DNA from: Opitutia bacterium
GTDB taxonomy: Bacteria; Verrucomicrobiota; Verrucomicrobiia; Opitutales; Opitutaceae
DNA length: 64,000 nt
Reading direction: 5' to 3'
Assembly (NCBI GenBank): GCA_016190985.1
Contig: JACPPI010000029.1
Location: 1-64,000, forward strand
Part shown: piece after piece, positions 35,328 through 43,826 of the stretch
Position numbering within the stretch: the first letter of the stretch is position 1
How the letters are laid out: each line of letters starts with the position of its first letter
Notes under the pieces: model-generated
Database searches by the model: none
Seen by the model: only the letters and a program-made list of their open reading frames with translations
What the model was told of the DNA's origin: nothing
Made by a program: the position numbers and the translations under genes

Positions 35328-36854
35328 ATGTTGTCCAACGCCCAATTTCTGCAGCTCGCCATCGCCACCCCGCTCGGGGCCGCGCTCATCATCGCGTGCG
35401 GGCTGCCCAAGCGGTTCGCGGTGAAACTGGCGGCCGTGGCCTTCACCCTGCCGGCGCTCATCGCCCTGTGGCTGTGGTCGCAGTTCCCGGCGGAGAACGC
35501 GCACCAATACTCCTTCCTCAGCACGACCTACACCGGCCTGGCGGACTTCGGCATCAGCCTGAAGCTCGGCCTCAACGGCATCGCGCTGCCGATGTTCCTG
35601 CTCGCGGCCCTCGTCGGCGCGGCGGCCGGGTTCTACGCGCTGCGCTCGGGCGCCGAGCGGTTGAAGCTCTACCTGCTGCTCCTGCTCATCATGCACGGCG
35701 GCCTGCTGGGCGTGTTCGCCTCGGTGGACATCTTCTTCTTCTATTTCTTCCACGAGCTGGCCCTGATCCCCACCTTCATCATGGTCGGCGTGTGGGGCGG
35801 CCGCGACCGCCACTACGCGGCGATGAAGCTGACGATCTACCTCACGGCCGGCGCCATGCTCTCGCTGCTCGGCCTGATCGCCCTCTACGTGAAGAGCGGC
35901 GCGAACTCCTTCGACCTGATCGAGCTGACCGACGCCATCGCCGCCGGCGGCCTCGACGTCCGGGCGCAAAACTGGGTCGGCGGCCTGCTCCTGCTCGGCT
36001 TCGGCACGCTCGTCTCGCTCTGGCCGCTGCACACCTGGGCCCCGCTCGGCTACGGCGCGGCGCCCAGCTCGGCCGCCATGCTGCACGCCGGCGTGCTCAA
36101 GAAATTCGGCCTCTACGGCCTGATTCAGATCGCGCTGCCGCTGCTGCCGATCGGGATGCAGCACTGGGCCTGGAAACTCGCCCTGCTGGCCGCCTTCGGC
36201 AACGTGCTCGTCGTCGGCTTCGTCACCCTGGCGCAGCGCGACCTCAAGCAGATGCTCGGCTACAGCTCGGTCATGCACATGGGCTACTGTTTCCTCGGCA
36301 TCGCCTGCTACTCGGTGATCGGCTCCGGAGGCGTGGTCCTGCTGATGGTGGCGCACGGCCTGTCCGTCGCGCTGCTGTTCCTGCTCGCGACCAGCGTCCA
36401 CCACCGCACGCACAGCTTTGACCTGGCCGAGATGGGCGGCCTGGCGCAGAAGACGCCCGTGCTCGCGGCCTTCTTCGTCGCCGCCACCATGGCCAGCATC
36501 GGCCTGCCCGGCTTCGCCAACTTCCCCGGCGAGCTGACCGTCTTCGTGGCGCTGTGGAAATTCTCCCCCGGGCTGACGGCGGTCGCCGTCGCCGGCGTGG
36601 TCATCTCGGCCGTCTACGGCCTGCGGGCCGCCGCCCGGATCTTCTTCGGCCCGGCCAGCGAGCAGTTGCAGCGCGTCCACGCGCGGCACCCGCCGACGGA
36701 CCTCGACTGGCGCGAGAAGCTGCCCGCCCTCATCCTGCTCGCCGCGCTCCTGTTCTTCGGCTTCTACCCCAAGGCCATTTCGCAGCCGGTCGACCAGGCG
36801 CTGGGCCATTCGGCCGCCACCCAGGCGCTCTTCGCGCCCATGAAGACCCGCTGA
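35328..36854 (+). CDS. nuoM: NADH-quinone oxidoreductase subunit M
   Basis: 508-residue antiporter-like membrane subunit. Signatures: FFYFFHELALIPTFIMVGVW (conserved Glu), WAPLGYGAAPSSAAMLHAGV and a lysine in LAQRDLKQMLGYSSVMHMGY. The usual HTWLPDAH-type text is replaced by LHTWAPLGYGAAP, a variant that also occurs in other phyla. Normal length. Confidence 0.95.
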   Translation: MLSNAQFLQLAIATPLGAALIIACGLPKRFAVKLAAVAFTLPALIALWLWSQFPAENAHQYSFLSTTYTGLADFGISLKLGLNGIALPMFLLAALVGAAAGFYALRSGAERLKLYLLLLLIMHGGLLGVFASVDIFFFYFFHELALIPTFIMVGVWGGRDRHYAAMKLTIYLTAGAMLSLLGLIALYVKSGANSFDLIELTDAIAAGGLDVRAQNWVGGLLLLGFGTLVSLWPLHTWAPLGYGAAPSSAAMLHAGVLKKFGLYGLIQIALPLLPIGMQHWAWKLALLAAFGNVLVVGFVTLAQRDLKQMLGYSSVMHMGYCFLGIACYSVIGSGGVVLLMVAHGLSVALLFLLATSVHHRTHSFDLAEMGGLAQKTPVLAAFFVAATMASIGLPGFANFPGELTVFVALWKFSPGLTAVAVAGVVISAVYGLRAAARIFFGPASEQLQRVHARHPPTDLDWREKLPALILLAALLFFGFYPKAISQPVDQALGHSAATQALFAPMKTR

Positions 36855-36863
36855 CCTCCCGCC

Positions 36864-38384
36864 ATGTCCACCGAATTCCTCCAGGCCGTCGCTGACTCGA
36901 ACCAATGGTGGGCCCTCGGGCCGGAGCTGACCGTGGCCTGCGGGGCGCTGGCCCTGCTGGTGCTGGAAATCCTCGTGCCGAAAAAGGACCTGCGCTTTGT
37001 CCCGCACCTCGCCGTGCTGACGCTGCTGTCCACGCTGATCGTGGTGGCGCTCAACTTCGACCAGACCTTCGGCGGCGAGGCCCTCTTCGGCGGGCTCATC
37101 AAGCTCAGCGCGCCCGGCCAGGTCGCCCGCGTGTTTTTCCTGCTCTCGTCGCTGCTGGTGTGCTTCCTCGCCACCATCTGCCTGCCGCGGGCGCGCGCGC
37201 CGCGCGTGGAGTTTTATCACATCGTGCTGGTGGTGACGGCCGCGCTCATGCTGCTGGCGCAGGCGAACCACTTCGTGATGTTCTTCGTCGCGCTCGAGAC
37301 GGTGACGATCGGGTTCTACATCCTCGTCAGCTATTACCGGGAGCGGGCGCTGTCGCTCGAGGCCGGCCTGAAATACCTGGTGCTCGGCGCGCTCAGCTCG
37401 GCGATCCTGCTCTTCGGCATCGTGCTGCTCTACGGCGCGGTCGGCCGGGTGGAGCAGGGCGGCATCGTGCATACGGGTTTCGAATACGGCACCGTGCTCG
37501 CCTTCCTGCGCGAGAATCCCGGCAACTTCCTCGCCACGGCCGGCGCGCTGCTGGTGCTCGGCGGCGTGGCCTTCAAGATCGGCGCGTTCCCGTTCCAGAT
37601 CTGGGTGCCCGATGTCTACCAGGGCGCGCCGACGCCCGTGACGGCCTTTCTCGCCGTGTCGTCCAAGGCGGCCGGCTTCGCCGTGCTGCTGACGCTGGTG
37701 CTGAATGTCTTCGCGCCGTTGCAGGCCGTGCTTGTGCCTGTGCTCTCGCTGCTGGCGGGCGCGACGATCATCTTCGGCAACCTCTCGGCGCTCACCCAGC
37801 GCAACACCAAGCGCCTGATGGGCCTCTCCGGCGTCGCGCATGCGGGCTACCTGCTGCTCGGGGTCATCGCCGCGTTCACCGTGCCGTGGGCCGCCGGCGC
37901 GGTGTGGTTCTATCTCTTCACCTACCTGCTGGCCTCGATGGCGGTGTTCGGCGTCATGGCCTACGTGGCCGGCCCGGACGACCGCGCCGAGGAGCTCGAC
38001 GACTACGCGCAACTCGCCAAGGACCGGCCGTTCCTCGGCGGCGTGCTGGCCGTGGGTGTCGGCTCGCTCGCGGGCATCCCGCCGCTGGCCGGCTTCATGG
38101 GCAAGCTGCTGCTCTTCGTCGCGGCCTTCCAGGCGCAACTCTACGGGCTGCTGGTGGTGGCGGTCGGCGGCGTGGTGGTCTCCATCTTCTATTATTTCGG
38201 CTGGATCCGCGCGGCCTGGTTCGAGATCTGGACGCCGCCCGCGCCCGGCGCGGCCCCGGCTCCACGGCCGTCGCCCACCGCCCTGCCTTTCATCGGCGTG
38301 GTCACGCTGGCCGCCCTCGTGCTCGCCACCGTGCTGCTCGGGTTCTATCCGCAGCCGCTGGCCGGCTGGCTGCTGGCCCGTTGA
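36864..38384 (+). CDS. nuoN: NADH-quinone oxidoreductase subunit N
   Basis: 506-residue antiporter-like membrane subunit. Signatures: MFFVALETVTIGFYILVSY, FKIGAFPFQIWVPDVYQGAP (conserved lysine) and ALTQRNTKRLMGLSGVAHAGY. Last nuo gene. Seven bases after its stop is an ATG that begins a duplicated fragment of the thyX-like gene start, so the original order was probably nuoN-thyX with a 7-base gap. Confidence 0.96.
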   Translation: MSTEFLQAVADSNQWWALGPELTVACGALALLVLEILVPKKDLRFVPHLAVLTLLSTLIVVALNFDQTFGGEALFGGLIKLSAPGQVARVFFLLSSLLVCFLATICLPRARAPRVEFYHIVLVVTAALMLLAQANHFVMFFVALETVTIGFYILVSYYRERALSLEAGLKYLVLGALSSAILLFGIVLLYGAVGRVEQGGIVHTGFEYGTVLAFLRENPGNFLATAGALLVLGGVAFKIGAFPFQIWVPDVYQGAPTPVTAFLAVSSKAAGFAVLLTLVLNVFAPLQAVLVPVLSLLAGATIIFGNLSALTQRNTKRLMGLSGVAHAGYLLLGVIAAFTVPWAAGAVWFYLFTYLLASMAVFGVMAYVAGPDDRAEELDDYAQLAKDRPFLGGVLAVGVGSLAGIPPLAGFMGKLLLFVAAFQAQLYGLLVVAVGGVVVSIFYYFGWIRAAWFEIWTPPAPGAAPAPRPSPTALPFIGVVTLAALVLATVLLGFYPQPLAGWLLAR

Positions 38385-38391
38385 TCCGCCG

Positions 38392-38496
38392 ATGAAGGTC
38401 ACCGGTCTCGCCATCGTGCCGCCGCCCGCGGCCAATGTGGCCCCGGACAAAGGGAGGGTTGAAACCAGGCTGCCGATATGCGCACTGCCCCCATGA
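38392..38496 (+). pseudogene. Duplicated 5' fragment of the ThyX-like gene
   Basis: The ATG at 38392 begins MKVTGLAIVPPPAA, matching the intact gene start at 38965 (MKVTGLALVPPPAA). I count about 41 of the first 43 bases identical. Homology then ends, and the frame stops at 38496 just after the antitoxin start. The fragment lies directly downstream of nuoN and is separated from the intact copy by the antitoxin gene and a palindrome; insert length (start to start) is 573 bases. Confidence 0.88.
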
Positions 38497-38750
38497 CCCT
38501 GAAGGAACTCTATGCCGAGACGCGCCGGTTGCCCCGGGAGCAGGCGGCCGAGCTGATGGATCTGCTGTTGGTCGACACCTTCAGCGAACCCGATGCCACC
38601 GTCGAGGAGGCGTGGGGCCGCGAGATCGACCGGCGGCTGGCCGAATTGGAAAGCGGCCAGGTCAAGGGTATCCCGGCCGAGGAGGTCATGGCCAAGGCGC
38701 ACAAGAGTGTGGATCTTGGCTCTCGGAATACACAGATGAGAGACCGCTAA
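38478..38750 (+). CDS. Addiction-module component (TIGR02574-like, RelB-type antitoxin)
   Basis: 90 residues from 38478 (MRTAPMTLKELYAETRRLP); an internal ATG at 38493 would give the more usual N-terminus MTLKEL. The helical pattern LPREQAAELMDLLLVDT followed by EAWGREIDRRLAELESGQVK and GIPAEEVMAKA is that of small addiction-module antitoxins normally paired with a RelE/ParE toxin. No toxin gene is present here, so it is solitary. Its stop codon overlaps the left arm of the 38743-38885 palindrome. Part of the segment inserted at the thyX start. Confidence 0.8.
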   Translation: MRTAPMTLKELYAETRRLPREQAAELMDLLLVDTFSEPDATVEEAWGREIDRRLAELESGQVKGIPAEEVMAKAHKSVDLGSRNTQMRDR

Positions 38751-38885
38751 TTTTCGCTAATTGGCGCTAATCAGGGAAGGAGATCGCGGTTGAATCACCA
38801 GCCTTCCGTCTGATCGGTGGACAGAATCTCCAGGAAATTACCGACCGACAGTCTGCATTGGCGGCGATTGGCGAAAATTAGCGGT
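38743..38885. repeat. Inverted repeat of the 'accgctaa' family
   Basis: Left arm accgctaattttcgctaatt from 38743; right arm ending gattggcgaaaattagcggt at 38885. Together with 35201-35317 it defines a family built on 'gctaatt' and 'ggcg' units. About 80 bases between the arms hold no gene. The left arm contains the antitoxin stop codon. Confidence 0.85.
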
Positions 38886-38964
38886 GACTGATTGCGGTAT
38901 TCAGGGGGATTCACCGCAGAATTTCTTCGCCAGTGTCCGCGAAACTGTTTCGTGTGGGCCGCGC

Positions 38965-40311
38965 ATGAAGGTCACCGGTCTCGCCCTTGTGCCGCCGCCC
39001 GCGGCCGCCCAGCTCCCCAAGGTCACGCCCGAGCTGCTCGCCTCGGTGCTGGCCCGTTACTCCCGCAGCAACGACGGCCTGGCGAAAATCCTGGAGAAGG
39101 TGGACATCGCCAACCCCGACGAGTCCATCGACCGCATCCTGAAATTCGTCGACTACGGCCACGCCTCCATCGGCGGCCTGACCGGCGGCCTGGCCATCGC
39201 GCTCGACGACGTGTCGATGTGGCTGGCCTACAAAATATTTGAGCTCGCCCAGATGGCGGACGGGCAGGAGTCGAGCACGCGCTACATCACGATGGCGCCG
39301 GCGAACCTGCCGGCGCCGGACGAGATCGGCATCCCGGCCGACCTCGCGCCGCGCTGGTCGGCGGCGATGGCCCGGGCCTTCGCCGCCTACCAGGCCGAAT
39401 ACGAGCGGCTGGACCGGGCGGCGCTGGCCAACCCATCGCTCGTGCGCCTGCCGAAGGACGCCAAGCCTGCCGTCGTGACCCGCCTCCGCAAGAACTACGC
39501 GCTGGACCGCGCGCGCTACTTCATCCCGCTGGCCACGCGCACCAACCTCGGCCTCGTGCAAAGCTCGCGCATGTGGGCCGCCACGGTGAAGCACCTGGAC
39601 TCGCTCGGCATGCCCGAGGCCACGCGCGCGGCGCAGCTCATCCGCGAGGAGCTGCTGAAGTCATCGCCGCGGCTGATGCGCCACAGCTCGGCGGAGAAAT
39701 CCTACCAGGCGCAGGCGCGGCAGGAGCTGGCCGCCAGCCTCGCGCTCGGGCTCGCGCGGTTGTCGACCACGCCCCTGGCCGACGAGGTCTGGGTGAAGGT
39801 GGACCGCGACACGCCGCCGTGGCTGCGCGAGGAGCAGCCGGTGGCCGAGGCCCTCAAGCACCGCGCCAACCGCTACGGCTACCAGGGCAAGGCGACGCGC
39901 CGGATGCGCGTGAGTTTTGCCTGGAACAACCTGGCGATCGCCGAGCTGCGCGACCTCAACCGCCACCGCACGGGCCACCGTTACACGCCGCTGATCCAGG
40001 CCGGCTTTTATCTGCCGCCGGAGATCACCCCCGCCGCGCACCAGGCCCTGCTCGACGAGCAGGCGGCGCTGACCCGCGAGCTGATGGCGCGCGGGTCGGC
40101 GGCCTATGTCTACTCGTTGCTGCTCGGGGCGCAGACGCCCTTCGAGCACAGCACGCACGCCGACAAGTTCATCTACGAGGCCGAGCTGCGCACGGGGATG
40201 GGGGCGCATTTCCGCTATGCCGAACACCTCGGCGCGGCGCTCCGGGAGTTTTCCCGGCAGGTGCCGGAGGCCAAAGACTGGGTCGTCGAGGGCACCGCCG
40301 AGCCAGAATAG
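38965..40311 (+). CDS. Double-length ThyX-like (FAD-dependent thymidylate synthase family) protein
   Basis: 448 residues, about twice a standard ThyX. Two ThyX-like halves are visible: the first with DYGHASIGGLTGGLAIAL and QESSTRYITM (in place of the usual NExSxRY text), the second with LRDLNRHRTGHRYTPL (in place of RHRxxSxNExSxRY). If active it would make dTMP from dUMP with FAD, NADPH and methylene-tetrahydrofolate. No thyA is seen nearby. The start at 38965 matches the duplicated fragment at 38392. The departures from the ThyX motif leave function uncertain. Confidence 0.82.
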   Translation: MKVTGLALVPPPAAAQLPKVTPELLASVLARYSRSNDGLAKILEKVDIANPDESIDRILKFVDYGHASIGGLTGGLAIALDDVSMWLAYKIFELAQMADGQESSTRYITMAPANLPAPDEIGIPADLAPRWSAAMARAFAAYQAEYERLDRAALANPSLVRLPKDAKPAVVTRLRKNYALDRARYFIPLATRTNLGLVQSSRMWAATVKHLDSLGMPEATRAAQLIREELLKSSPRLMRHSSAEKSYQAQARQELAASLALGLARLSTTPLADEVWVKVDRDTPPWLREEQPVAEALKHRANRYGYQGKATRRMRVSFAWNNLAIAELRDLNRHRTGHRYTPLIQAGFYLPPEITPAAHQALLDEQAALTRELMARGSAAYVYSLLLGAQTPFEHSTHADKFIYEAELRTGMGAHFRYAEHLGAALREFSRQVPEAKDWVVEGTAEPE

Positions 40312-40361
40312 GCTTGCCGCTATTTCCCCCCGCGCGAACATCCTGGCAGCTTGCCGCGCGT

Positions 40362-40676
40362 ATGTTTTGCCGAGCGAAAACCAGCGTCCTTCTGCCCCTC
40401 GTCGGCGCCCTCGCGGCCTCCGGCGCGCCCCTCGATCCCGAGCAGCGGAACCCGGCGTTCCAACCCGGCGGCAACTCCCGTCTCGGCTCACCGGCGGTCC
40501 TGCGTCCGGCCGACGCCACCGTGTCCACCAAGCGCTGGCACGGCTCCGGCGTGCGGAAAATCTCTCCCGGCGCCCAGGCCCTGGTCCGGGCCGAGCTGGG
40601 TGGAGTGGCCTTCGCCAAGGCGGGTGACGCCAAGGTCGGGCCGGGCGCGGTCCCCAAAGCCGGAGGCCGCCGATGA
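40362..40676 (+). CDS. Small predicted exported protein
   Basis: 104 residues starting MFCRAKTSVLLPLVGALAAS, a plausible signal peptide (cleavage near ASG-AP). The rest is low in hydrophobic content (NPAFQPGGNSRLGSPAV) with no domain I recognise. It overlaps the next start by 4 bases (ATGA), which supports it as a real, translationally coupled gene. Function unknown. Confidence 0.6.
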   Translation: MFCRAKTSVLLPLVGALAASGAPLDPEQRNPAFQPGGNSRLGSPAVLRPADATVSTKRWHGSGVRKISPGAQALVRAELGGVAFAKAGDAKVGPGAVPKAGGRR

Positions 40677-41458
40677 GCGCGAGCGGCCGCTTCAAGGTGC
40701 TGCAGTTCAACATGCAGTTTGGACAGCCCTGGGATGACGCCTATCCGGACCATGCGCCGATCGACCTCCAGAAGACCATTGACGAGATCCGCTCGCACGA
40801 CGCCGACATTGTGATGCTTCAGGAGGTCGAGCGCACGCTGCCCGGCGGCGCGCAAGCCGAGCCCCCGCCGCACTACACGCGCCTTAAACAGGAATTCCCC
40901 CACCAGGACAGTTTCTTCTGCTATCCCAAGCCCGACCCGCGCGAACTGCCCTTCGGCATCGGGCTGGCCATTTTCTCGAAGACACCGCTGCACGGGCACA
41001 TCTGCCAGAACCTGCCCTCGCCGCCGGTGGAGTTTGACTTTTTCGGCGAGAAAAAAACGCCGACCGACCGGCTGCTCATCGGCGCGACCACGGCCATCCA
41101 CGGCCGGGACGTGCGGCTGTTCAACACCCATCTGCTCGCGTTCTTCATGCTCAAGTCCAGCAGCGAGTCCCACCTGAGCCAGCGCAAGCTGGTCGAGGAG
41201 CAGCTCCGGCAGTCGATGGGGATGCCCACGCTGCTCACGGGGGATTTCAACGTCAGCAAGCACGAGTCGCTGATCCAGCAATTTGGGGAGGCCGGCTACC
41301 GGACCGTGCAGTCCAAGGAGATCACCTGGCGCCGCCGGCCCTACGTGCTCGACCACATCTTCCACAACGGCTGGCTGCGCCCCGCCGGCTGGCGGGTGAC
41401 GCCCACGATGTCCTCGGACCACCACGCGCTGACGGCGGAGTTCGAGTTCGCGCGGTGA
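40673..41458 (+). CDS. Endonuclease/exonuclease/phosphatase-family protein
   Basis: 261-residue metal-dependent phosphodiesterase fold. Motifs: LQFNMQFGQPW (Asn at the start), IVMLQEVERTL (metal Glu), RLFNTHLLAFFML, LLTGDFNVSKHES (Asp-Asn), YVLDHIFHN and a final SSDHHALTAEF (Asp-His pair). All catalytic residues of the EEP superfamily appear present. Substrate could be nucleic acid, lipid or a sugar phosphate; it cannot be told from sequence. Confidence 0.88.
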   Translation: MSASGRFKVLQFNMQFGQPWDDAYPDHAPIDLQKTIDEIRSHDADIVMLQEVERTLPGGAQAEPPPHYTRLKQEFPHQDSFFCYPKPDPRELPFGIGLAIFSKTPLHGHICQNLPSPPVEFDFFGEKKTPTDRLLIGATTAIHGRDVRLFNTHLLAFFMLKSSSESHLSQRKLVEEQLRQSMGMPTLLTGDFNVSKHESLIQQFGEAGYRTVQSKEITWRRRPYVLDHIFHNGWLRPAGWRVTPTMSSDHHALTAEFEFAR

Positions 41459-41589
41459 CACACCCCGACGCTTCGCGCCACCCCTCTTGATAGAGGGGAT
41501 CTGGTGAGCCGTTTTGTTTGGGTCCCCTCTTGAGCGGGGCCTGTCGTCCGAAGGCTTGGCGAAGGCTGATGCCCGCAGGGCGGGGTGTG
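41459..41589. repeat. Long inverted repeat 'cacaccccg ... cggggtgtg'
   Basis: Outer arms cacaccccgacg (from 41459, one base after the upstream stop) and cagggcggggtgtg (to 41589). Inside is a short hairpin, cccctcttgatagagggg, at 41481-41498, echoed by tcccctcttgagcgggg later. Fills much of the 243-base gap 41459-41701. Confidence 0.75.
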
Positions 41590-41622
41590 CTATGCCAATT
41601 ACGTTGTGAATTGACACTGTAG

Positions 41623-41643
41623 GGGCGGACCTTGCGTCCGCCC
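41623..41643. repeat. Hairpin 'gggcggac-cttgc-gtccgccc'
   Basis: A perfect 8-bp stem with a 5-base loop, preceded by 'tgtag'. The hairpin at 45246-45266 (gggcgcag-tcttg-ctgcgccc) has the same layout after 'agtag', so the two belong to one small family. Confidence 0.75.
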
Positions 41644-41701
41644 GCGAGGGCGTGGACCAGCCACGTCCCTGCAATAGAGCCAAACCGAACCGTAACTGGT
41701 A

Positions 41702-41983
41702 TTATTTCCCCCGCCGCACGCGCTCCTTCTCCTCCTCGCGTTCCTCCTCAAGGCGGGCTTTCTCCCCGGCGATCTGTTTCCGGATCTTGTCGGCCTCGTC
41801 GAAATTCCGCGCGGCGAGCGCGGCGTCGAGCTGCTGCTTGAGGAAGATCTCCCGCTCGGCGACCTTGCCCTGATAGACGCGGTCGATCTCCGCGAGCCGG
41901 GCCTTTTGCGCCGGCGTCAGCGGGGCGGCGGCGGGGCCGGACTTGTCCAGGCGTTCCAGGGCGAGTTCGTAGGCGCTTTTCAT
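41702..41983 (-). CDS. Small charged coiled-coil protein
   Basis: 93 residues starting MKSAYELALERLDKSGPAAA, then almost continuous charged helix (RNFDEADKIRKQIAGEKARL, EEEREEEKERVRR). The alternation of Leu/Ile with Glu/Arg suggests a coiled coil. No known domain. Cytoplasmic by composition. Its promoter side faces the comEC gene end, with a perfect palindrome between. Confidence 0.75.
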   Translation of the reverse strand: MKSAYELALERLDKSGPAAAPLTPAQKARLAEIDRVYQGKVAEREIFLKQQLDAALAARNFDEADKIRKQIAGEKARLEEEREEEKERVRRGK

Positions 41984-42025
41984 GCATCCCGTCTAACCGC
42001 GCCCCGGGCAAAATACAGGCAAATT

Positions 42026-42052
42026 CACTTGTAACCTATTAGGTTACAAGTG
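42026..42052. repeat. Perfect 27-bp palindrome
   Basis: cacttgtaaccta, one central t, then taggttacaagtg: two exact 13-bp arms. It lies between the start of the coiled-coil gene and the stop of comEC. Its layout (short palindrome with a one-base centre) is like the two units at 50611-50678. Could be an operator or a repeat element. Confidence 0.85.
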
Positions 42053-42064
42053 ACCTGACGCGCT

Positions 42065-43717
42065 TCAGCCGAGCTTCACGCCCAATATGAGCAGGAGCGC
42101 CAGCGCCACGGCCGGCGGCCAGTAGCCGCCATGGCGCCGCGACCACCGGCCCGCCGCGCCGGCCAGCAGCACGACGGTGAGCAGGACCAGCGAGGCCGGC
42201 GCCAGCCAGTCCGCCCGGAAATGCGCGGGGAAATACGCTCCCGGCAGCTCGATGCCGTGCAGGAGCAGCCAGTCCATGAGGCGGATGGTCAGGGCCGCGC
42301 CGGCGTTGCAGAGCCCGCTCACAAGGCGCAACCCCGCCAGTCCCGCCAGCAGCGACACAAACCCCGCGCCCATGACGACCGACGAGAGCGGGATGATGAG
42401 GAGGTTCGCGAGCAGCGAGCCCGGCGAAAAAACCGCGAAGTAACCGATGCCCGACGGGGCGCTGGCCAGAAACGCGGTCCAGCAGCCGGCGGCGCCGCCG
42501 AGCAGCCAGCGGCCGGCCCATTCCACGGTTTTGTGCCCCCAATGCCAGTCGGCCCGGGGCAGCAGGGCGAACGGCCGCCACGCCGCCAGCCATTTTTCCG
42601 CGAGCGGCCGGCCCATCACCACCAGCGCGGCCACGACGGTGTAGGACATCTGGAAGCCGGTGCTGAAGAGTTGCAACGGATCGAGCAGCAGCGTCGCGAG
42701 CGCCGAGGCGGTGAGCGCCGCCAGGGCGTTGCCCGGCAGCCGGAACACCTCCGAGGCAAAGAGGAAGGCGATCATCAGGAAGGCCCGCACGGCGGGCGAG
42801 CTGGCCCCGGTGATCTGCACGTAGAGCCACAGCACGGCGAGGCTCACCAGCACGGCGGCGCGGCGCGGCACGCGCAGCAGGTTGAACAGCAGGTAGAGCG
42901 CCCCGCCGATGACGCCCACGTGCAGCCCGCTGATCGAAAAAATATGAAACGTGCCGCTGCGCATGAAGGCGTTCTGCTGCTCGGTCGTGAGCACCGCCTT
43001 GTCGCCGAGCAGCATGGCGAGATAGAGCGAGGCGGTCTGCGACTGCGGCTCCAGGCCGTGGCGGAGGATGCCCTCGAGCCGGTCCTGGGCCGCGACACAG
43101 AAAGCCTGAAACCGGCTGGGCGGCGCGGCCTCGCCGATGATCTGGGCCCGCGTGAGCCGCTGGCGGATGCCGAGGTTGGCCAGGTAGTCGTTGAAACCGG
43201 CGCCGGCCGGTTCGGCCGGCAGCAGTTCCAGAACCCCGCGGATCACGTATGATCCCGAGCGCTGCGGCGGCACGCTGATGCGCCGGATGGCCGAGAAATA
43301 AATCCGCCGGCCGGCCAATTCTCCGTCGGCTTCCCCGGTGGCGGCGATTTCCGCCAGCCCGGTCAGGCTGCGCGCGGCGGCGGCGGCCGGAAAAACCTGC
43401 AGCACCCTCATCGTCACGGTCACCTCGCGCGGCGGCCGCGATTCCACCAGGTGCAGGGCCGGGTGCCGGAGATGGAGCAGGACAAATCCGCCCAGTCCCG
43501 CTGCGGCAAAAAGGCAGACGCCCCAGGCAACGCCCGCTGCGCGGCCGTCCCGGCGGGCCAGCCCCACCGCGCCGACGCCGGCCAGCAGCGCCGCCCCCAA
43601 CAACGGACCCAAGCCGAATCCCGGGGCGGGCCAGAGATGGGCCGCCGCCAGCCCGGCGATCAGCGGCACGAGCAGCCACAGCAACGGCGCGCGGAGGTGG
43701 AAGGCGGGCGAGGACAT
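42065..43717 (-). CDS. ComEC/Rec2-family membrane protein without a C-terminal nuclease domain
   Basis: 550 residues with many hydrophobic segments. The N-terminal soluble part (SRPPREVTVTMRVLQVFPAA) resembles DUF4131, and the competence core is recognisable in GDKAVLTTEQQNAFMRSGTFH, FSISGLHVGVIGG and SSPAVRAFLMIAFLF. The C-terminal metallo-beta-lactamase domain found in many ComEC proteins is absent. It would form the inner-membrane channel for single-stranded DNA in transformation. I chose the ATG at 43717 (MSSPAFHLRAPLLW). Divergent from rarA. Confidence 0.88.
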   Translation of the reverse strand: MSSPAFHLRAPLLWLLVPLIAGLAAAHLWPAPGFGLGPLLGAALLAGVGAVGLARRDGRAAGVAWGVCLFAAAGLGGFVLLHLRHPALHLVESRPPREVTVTMRVLQVFPAAAAARSLTGLAEIAATGEADGELAGRRIYFSAIRRISVPPQRSGSYVIRGVLELLPAEPAGAGFNDYLANLGIRQRLTRAQIIGEAAPPSRFQAFCVAAQDRLEGILRHGLEPQSQTASLYLAMLLGDKAVLTTEQQNAFMRSGTFHIFSISGLHVGVIGGALYLLFNLLRVPRRAAVLVSLAVLWLYVQITGASSPAVRAFLMIAFLFASEVFRLPGNALAALTASALATLLLDPLQLFSTGFQMSYTVVAALVVMGRPLAEKWLAAWRPFALLPRADWHWGHKTVEWAGRWLLGGAAGCWTAFLASAPSGIGYFAVFSPGSLLANLLIIPLSSVVMGAGFVSLLAGLAGLRLVSGLCNAGAALTIRLMDWLLLHGIELPGAYFPAHFRADWLAPASLVLLTVVLLAGAAGRWSRRHGGYWPPAVALALLLILGVKLG

Positions 43718-43826
43718 GGCGATCTCCGCGCCCAGCGTCCGGCGGGCGGGGCACGGAGGCGAACAGCTTTCGGGGCCGCCTTCAAACTTGTTTCTCCTCC
43801 CGCGCGGTCCCACCCTGTCCGTCCGC

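Noticed and set aside
35289..38702. Very long open frame on the minus strand (over 1100 codons)
   Set aside because: It is antisense to nuoM and nuoN and made almost wholly of Arg, Gln, Glu, Gly and His, the usual shadow of a high-GC coding strand.
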